A stretch of DNA of 64,000 nt from an uncultured bacterium (lineage in GTDB: Bacteria; Verrucomicrobiota; Lentisphaeria; Oligosphaerales; Oligosphaeraceae): the NCBI GenBank assembly GCA_902776645.1, contig CACYQT010000024.1, positions 1 through 64,000 on the forward strand, read 5' to 3'. Numbering within the stretch: the first letter of the stretch is position 1; each line of letters begins with the position of its first letter. A program made the translations under genes and the position numbers. Shown here piece after piece: positions 59,804-64,000 of this stretch. The notes beneath the pieces are model-generated. The model searched no databases. It worked only from the letters and a program-made list of their open reading frames with translations, and was not told the origin of the DNA.

Positions 59804-61906
59804 TTATCGCGGGAACCATCTGTAGATCTTCGGCGTCTCCCCTGTGTTCAGATAATAGATAAAGCCGACGATCATGAAAATGACCGCGCTGAGCAATTCA
59901 CCGGCAATGACGCCGACCATGAACGGCTTCAGTTTCCGCACCAGTTTCATGCTGCCGAAGCGGATGGCGCAGACTTTGATCAAATACCCGCAGAAAAACG
60001 CATGGCAGGTCTGCTCCATCGGATACGTCGCCCACAGGAGGAACATGACCGGATGCAACGGCCACCATGGAACGCGCAACCGCAGGAAACTGAAAAACCA
60101 AACCACCACGATGCCGAAAACAAACGCGCCGACGAAATTCTCACGCGGCATGATGCGCGACATCCGCTGCCACCATGGCAAGGTGTCCGCCTCCTCTAGG
60201 GAACCGACCGCCTCCAATTGCAGAATTTCAGGCAGCGCCGTGCGGAAAGCCATGGTGGGCAGACGCTTGTAGCTCCAATCCATGTTCTGCGGCGCCCCCC
60301 AAGTATAAACGGCGATGAGCAGGACGGCGACGGCGATCGTCATCGCGATGATATACATCGCCAGCGTGGACCAGCCGTATTTCTTCGTCGAGACTTTCGT
60401 GCGTTCGCAGAGCTTCAGACCGTTTGTGACATAGGGCATCAAGGCCTGGCATTGGTCGATGCTCAGGAAGATGCAGACAAGACCGCAGATGATCTGTGCT
60501 CTCGGCGGGAAAGCGAAACTGCCGAGACCGGCCGTCAACAGGCCGAAGATGGTCCAACGCGGCTGGATGAAAAAGAGCCCTGTCTCCGCGCTGATTCGTG
60601 AGACAATGACAAATGTCATCATCATCAACGCCACTGTGATCAAGGCGAACGGCCATTCGAGGCCAAGCCGTGTAATCAGCACCACCATCGCGATGAGCGC
60701 CATGATGAGCAATCGCATCGGCCATGCATTCTCCGCGCCGTCTTTCATGCTCTCCCCCCTGCGGATGCCCAAGGCGTTCAGCAGCACATGCCAGTAGTAG
60801 TGGCGCCCCGTGTAGAGCAGGAAGAAGAACATCATGATGCAGGCGCCCGCACGCTGCCATCCCTGCCAGCCGCCGACCCAGTCCGTGTTCAAATTCATGC
60901 CGACCGTCACCATCGGGAACGCGCAGAAAACCCAGCAGATCTGTGAAACCGCCAATGTCAGCGAGATTTCAGAGCTCAGGAAGAAGGCGAACGCCACGAC
61001 CAGCGGGAAGAAACGGAACACCAGCAGGCTGCTGCCATATGGCACGCGGAACAAGTTCGGCCAGACTTTCGAGAACGGGGCCAGACTCCATGCCAGCTGG
61101 ACGGGAATGTAATAGTCCGGATACCAGACATATAGTCCATTGTTCACGCGAATGAACAGCAGAATCAGCAGGCCCACCCAGAACATGCGGTTGCGGCAAA
61201 TGGCGGGATACAGCTTGCCTTCTTCCCGTTCGATGAGCGTGGCGTTGAAATCGGCGATCGGGAAGCTAAGATATTCATGCGCAGACCATTGGCGATACGT
61301 GATCAACGCCAGGCAGACGGAGGCCAGCGCGCTGAGGAAGACGAGCGGCATCCACGTCGTCAACGGCGCACGCCAGTCCGCCCATGGCACGCGGTGCACG
61401 GCGTCTTTGAAAGAGCGCCACATCGGGCGGTCGCCTTCCGCGGCTTTCTGCGCTCCGATGAGATACGCCGTCACCGTCCGTTCATACACTTCCGTGTGCA
61501 GATCAGGCTCCGTCTTCTCGTCCGGCATGACGATCAGCGCGCCTTTCGGGGCATATTGCAGGACATGCTTCTGCTTCCAGCCGGGCGTCACGCGCTCCCA
61601 ATGGTACGGCATGACCATCGTATGCGTGAACTGCTCCAGCATGCCGCGCCCCGGAATGCTGCACGCCGCGCAGCTAACCGCCACGATCAACGCCAGTTCG
61701 CCGCCCTTCAGCTGAAGTTTCTTGCTGGCCAGCCCAAGCAGCGGATTGAAGACCATGACGAACAACGCCAGCGTCCCGATGACGATGATGGGCAGCAGGG
61801 ATCCGTTCGTAAAGGATTCCAGATACAATACGGCGTCATTGATATAACCGCATGCCGCGATGAATATCGCGCATACAAAAGCCAGAATGATGCTACGGAC
61901 TGTCAT
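59804..61906 (-). CDS. Large polytopic membrane protein (DUF6785/DUF6784-like)
   Basis: The 700-residue protein has about 14 hydrophobic segments (for example ILAFVCAIFIAACGYI, LLPIIVIGTLALFVMVF, LVFLSALASVCLALIT, FVGAFVFGIVVVWFFSFL). Charged loops include QWSAHEYLSFPIADFNATLIEREEG and MNLNTDWVGGW. This layout matches the DUF6785/6784 family known from Lentisphaerota and Planctomycetota and resembles oligopeptide-transporter-type permeases. The function is unproven, probably transport. It is divergent in sequence from YibE/F. No signal peptide besides helix 1. Confidence 0.7.
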   Translation of the reverse strand: MTVRSIILAFVCAIFIAACGYINDAVLYLESFTNGSLLPIIVIGTLALFVMVFNPLLGLASKKLQLKGGELALIVAVSCAACSIPGRGMLEQFTHTMVMPYHWERVTPGWKQKHVLQYAPKGALIVMPDEKTEPDLHTEVYERTVTAYLIGAQKAAEGDRPMWRSFKDAVHRVPWADWRAPLTTWMPLVFLSALASVCLALITYRQWSAHEYLSFPIADFNATLIEREEGKLYPAICRNRMFWVGLLILLFIRVNNGLYVWYPDYYIPVQLAWSLAPFSKVWPNLFRVPYGSSLLVFRFFPLVVAFAFFLSSEISLTLAVSQICWVFCAFPMVTVGMNLNTDWVGGWQGWQRAGACIMMFFFLLYTGRHYYWHVLLNALGIRRGESMKDGAENAWPMRLLIMALIAMVVLITRLGLEWPFALITVALMMMTFVIVSRISAETGLFFIQPRWTIFGLLTAGLGSFAFPPRAQIICGLVCIFLSIDQCQALMPYVTNGLKLCERTKVSTKKYGWSTLAMYIIAMTIAVAVLLIAVYTWGAPQNMDWSYKRLPTMAFRTALPEILQLEAVGSLEEADTLPWWQRMSRIMPRENFVGAFVFGIVVVWFFSFLRLRVPWWPLHPVMFLLWATYPMEQTCHAFFCGYLIKVCAIRFGSMKLVRKLKPFMVGVIAGELLSAVIFMIVGFIYYLNTGETPKIYRWFPR

Positions 61907-62021
61907 GGTTTGTCTTGCCTATACTAAAATGAGATATATCTTGAAGAAACTAATAAGATAATAGTCATTGATAGTTTAGGCAAGAAAACCCATGAAAAAA
62001 ACGCTGTGTTCGACTATTGCG

Positions 62022-63032
62022 TCACGACTTCAGCGCTTCCGCGAAAAGATCGATGCCGTGATTGACGTAGGCAAGATTGTCCTCCGTGTCGCAGGACGCC
62101 CATGGCGCCATCATGAAGCCCTTCAGCGTCGCGGCGCCTAAATCGCGGCGGCACGTCCTGACAAGCTTTCCAATGACGTCGTCCGCTCCGACCTTGACTT
62201 CGCGGCGTTTCCAGCCGGACCAGTTCGTTCCGCACGGAACCTGTTCGAAACCAGCCTTTTCCAGATCATAGAAGCCCTTCAGCCGCTTGTGGTCGGCCGT
62301 CTTGTTCTCCGCCAGTTCGAATCCGCCGTAGCATTCATCGTAGTACCAGTTGCTCATCAGGACGCTCTTCGGCGTCCATTCATAGAAGTCCTGATGGTCC
62401 CAACCATAGTCGCTCCACGCCCATGGACGCATGCCGTTCTTCTCGACCGTGCCGACGATGTGGAGGAAATCATGCTTCCATAATTCACCTTTTCTGACAC
62501 AGATGAACTGATGGAAACTGTTATCCTGATGATGGGCGGTCTCTTCGTCATAGCCGATGTGGAAGAAGCGCGGCGTGCCGAAGATTTCGCCTGTGTCACG
62601 AATGACGTCTTCGCAGACGCGATAATACTCTTTTGTCGAAACCATGCGGCGGTAATGCTTCAGCCAGCCGTTGTGCGTCGTTGAGAAATTCAGTTTCGGA
62701 ATTGCTTCAATACCAAGGTCTTTCAAACGGCGGATTTCCTCCTGCATCTTCTCAGGCGTCCAGCTGCCTTCGATGGCGAGTTCCGGATGGCTCGGATAAA
62801 TCAGCGCTTCGCCGATGTCGATGACCAGCATGTTCATTTTCTGTTCCACCATGCGATCGATGGCGCGCCGCCAAAGTTCTTCCTTGCTACGCAAAACAAT
62901 GTCTGGCTTGCCGTAAGGCAGCTGCTGATTGTCCATGTCTTCGGGCATGTAATCACACCACATGTTGTGCCCAAGATGGAGCAGCACGGCTTTGATTTCA
63001 CTGGAACCGTTCATGCTTTTGATTTGACTCAT
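62022..63032 (-). CDS. GH20-like TIM-barrel protein
   Basis: The 336-residue protein reads as a (beta/alpha)8 barrel: MNMLVIDIGEALIYPSHPELAIEGSW, LKDLGIEAIPKLNFSTTHNGWL, PRFFHIGYDEETAHHQ (position of the GH20 Asp-Glu pair, IGxDE), MRPWAWSDYGWDH and KGFMMAPWASCDTEDNLAYVNHGI. It has no signal peptide. It could be a beta-hexosaminidase-type enzyme, although catalytic GH20 normally reads GGDE, so activity is uncertain. Start 63032 has GGGAG 9 nt upstream. It lies beside the partial hairpin-glycosidase-like gene, likely a glycan unit. Confidence 0.65.
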   Translation of the reverse strand: MSQIKSMNGSSEIKAVLLHLGHNMWCDYMPEDMDNQQLPYGKPDIVLRSKEELWRRAIDRMVEQKMNMLVIDIGEALIYPSHPELAIEGSWTPEKMQEEIRRLKDLGIEAIPKLNFSTTHNGWLKHYRRMVSTKEYYRVCEDVIRDTGEIFGTPRFFHIGYDEETAHHQDNSFHQFICVRKGELWKHDFLHIVGTVEKNGMRPWAWSDYGWDHQDFYEWTPKSVLMSNWYYDECYGGFELAENKTADHKRLKGFYDLEKAGFEQVPCGTNWSGWKRREVKVGADDVIGKLVRTCRRDLGAATLKGFMMAPWASCDTEDNLAYVNHGIDLFAEALKS

Positions 63033-63084
63033 TCGTTTTCTCCCATAAGTTATCATTTATTTTGCGAACAATGCATATCTCTGA

Positions 63085-64000
63085 CTAGAATTTTAAATAA
63101 ACTTCACTGCTCGAATTTTTAGATCTATAATATTGTTTTTGATATATAAATGTTTGGTTTGGTGGAATACGCTTTTCCATCTTGATTTCAATCTCCTTCA
63201 TTCCAATCGCAATATCAGTCTTCCCGAAACGCGTGTGGATGCCGATCACCCTCGGCTCGTACTGCCGGTCGGATTCATTGAAACCGCCGCCGACAATGAT
63301 GGGGCCGCTCGGCAGTTCATACCAGAAACGGCTCAGCTCCATCTCGATGAAACGGCCGTTGTTGCTGCCGTTCGGCTGCCATGCCGTGAAGCCGATGTCA
63401 TTGGCGGAATAGCGCTCCGCCGTCAGATGGACGTCCGGCGTGAGCACAAACCGCCTGAACACAAACGCCGCGATCCACGCCTTCTTCCATTCCTCCTGTT
63501 CCAGATACATTTTCATGCACGTCAGCTCGTTGTTGCCGACATAGTAGATGCCAGGCGTCACCTCCGAGCAGAACAGCCACTTGAAAGCGTTCTCCTCCAA
63601 CCACTTCAGATAGTTTGTCATACGCGGTTCTTTGGCGGACGACACGCCCGCCGCCACGCAGTCGAGGCACGTATCCGTGAAACGGAACTCATTGCAGACG
63701 TGTGAATCGTCGCCGAACGACCGCGAAATGAAACCGTCGGGCGTGGAGACGCGATCCAACACGGCGTCGAAATCATGCTTGTATTGACGGCACTCGTCCG
63801 CAAACTCCACGTAATCAGGATGATTCAGCAACTTCAGCACATCGCGCAGACGTTGCAAACTGCCCAGCAGCCAGCAGTCCGTGAACACGACCTGCCCATA
63901 ATCGCCGTCGGACGCGCAGCATTCCGGCATGATGCCGTAGTTCGGATTCCCTTTCGTACGTGTGGCGCGGATTTCGCCAATGATCCAGCGGCCCGCCTGC
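63085..64000 (-). CDS. Six-hairpin-glycosidase-like protein, partial at window edge
   Basis: The C-terminal about 305 residues of a gene that continues past the window. It is helix-rich with LLGSLQRLRDVLKLLNHPDYVEFADECRQYKHDFDAVL, ENAFKWLFCSEVTPGIYYVG and KAWIAAFVFRRFVLTPD, the pattern of an alpha/alpha-barrel glycosidase, followed by a short beta segment (GKTDIAIGMKEIEIKMEKR). The upstream frame at the edge reads GRWIIGEIRATRTKGNPNYG. The family is unassigned; glycan degradation is likely from context. Confidence 0.55.
   Translation of the reverse strand, partial: QAGRWIIGEIRATRTKGNPNYGIMPECCASDGDYGQVVFTDCWLLGSLQRLRDVLKLLNHPDYVEFADECRQYKHDFDAVLDRVSTPDGFISRSFGDDSHVCNEFRFTDTCLDCVAAGVSSAKEPRMTNYLKWLEENAFKWLFCSEVTPGIYYVGNNELTCMKMYLEQEEWKKAWIAAFVFRRFVLTPDVHLTAERYSANDIGFTAWQPNGSNNGRFIEMELSRFWYELPSGPIIVGGGFNESDRQYEPRVIGIHTRFGKTDIAIGMKEIEIKMEKRIPPNQTFIYQKQYYRSKNSSSEVYLKF

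Overview
The window looks like one contig of an uncultured, strictly anaerobic, Gram-negative bacterium of the Lentisphaerota/Kiritimatiellota/Verrucomicrobiota neighbourhood (Victivallis-like is my best guess, by inference). Reasons: apolipoprotein N-acyltransferase and a lipobox lipoprotein (two membranes), a trimeric NADH/ferredoxin [FeFe]-hydrogenase, a 2-oxoacid:ferredoxin oxidoreductase, Tat-exported Gfo/Idh/MocA plus HEAT/discoidin/DUF1080 proteins, a DUF4091 relic, a DUF6785-like membrane protein and many SD-less genes. Host DNA is GC-rich. No rRNA, tRNA, CRISPR array, transposase or integrase was recognised.

Layout. 0.2-8.3 kb (-/+): an rpiB-glyA fusion, a 2-oxoacid:ferredoxin oxidoreductase operon (delta, alpha, fused beta-gamma), rpsU, an M18 aminopeptidase and a Tat oxidoreductase. 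8.3-12.6 kb: a 1,419-residue exported HEAT/F5-8C/DUF1080 protein. 12.6-34.6 kb: housekeeping genes (hisD, argS, lnt, miaA, rimO, an ftsQ-like gene, cysS, an RNA methyltransferase, an RNB exoribonuclease) mixed with three consecutive alpha/beta hydrolases, an LD-carboxypeptidase/hydrolase fusion, paaK, a ThuA-like protein and an HD protein. 34.9-39.1 kb: hydCBA hydrogenase operon. 39.2-42.1 kb: lacI-type regulator with paired operators, nagB and a broken nagA. 42.2-47.9 kb: tannase-like esterase, alkaline phosphatase, YibE/F-like permease, second Gfo/Idh/MocA protein. 47.9-56.4 kb: an AT-rich accessory island with a RhuM-like gene and its truncated tandem copy, a DUF4091 relic, an unknown gene, mcrBC and an AAA ATPase. 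56.4-64 kb (all minus): ferredoxin, EfpL/YeiP-type elongation factor, pheT, a large membrane protein, a GH20-like protein and a partial six-hairpin-type protein.

Physiology. The oxidoreductase, PaaK, small ferredoxin and HydABC fit amino-acid or 2-oxoacid fermentation with H2 as electron sink. Nag, Gfo/Idh, DUF1080, GH20-like and hairpin-glycosidase-like genes point to host or dietary glycan use.

Three things stand out. First, intergenic spaces, mostly at gene 3' ends, hold short tandem 'word' arrays with 7-bp or 9-bp periods and REP-like hairpins, one with an identical 19-nt core at three sites. Second, the defence island is bracketed by an inward-facing inverted pair of about 60-bp hairpin elements. 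Third, the assembly has visible defects: an Illumina P5 adapter piece with poly-T inside nagA, a one-base frameshift in pheT and an in-frame TGA in lnt. Interpret apparent gene breakage with that in mind.
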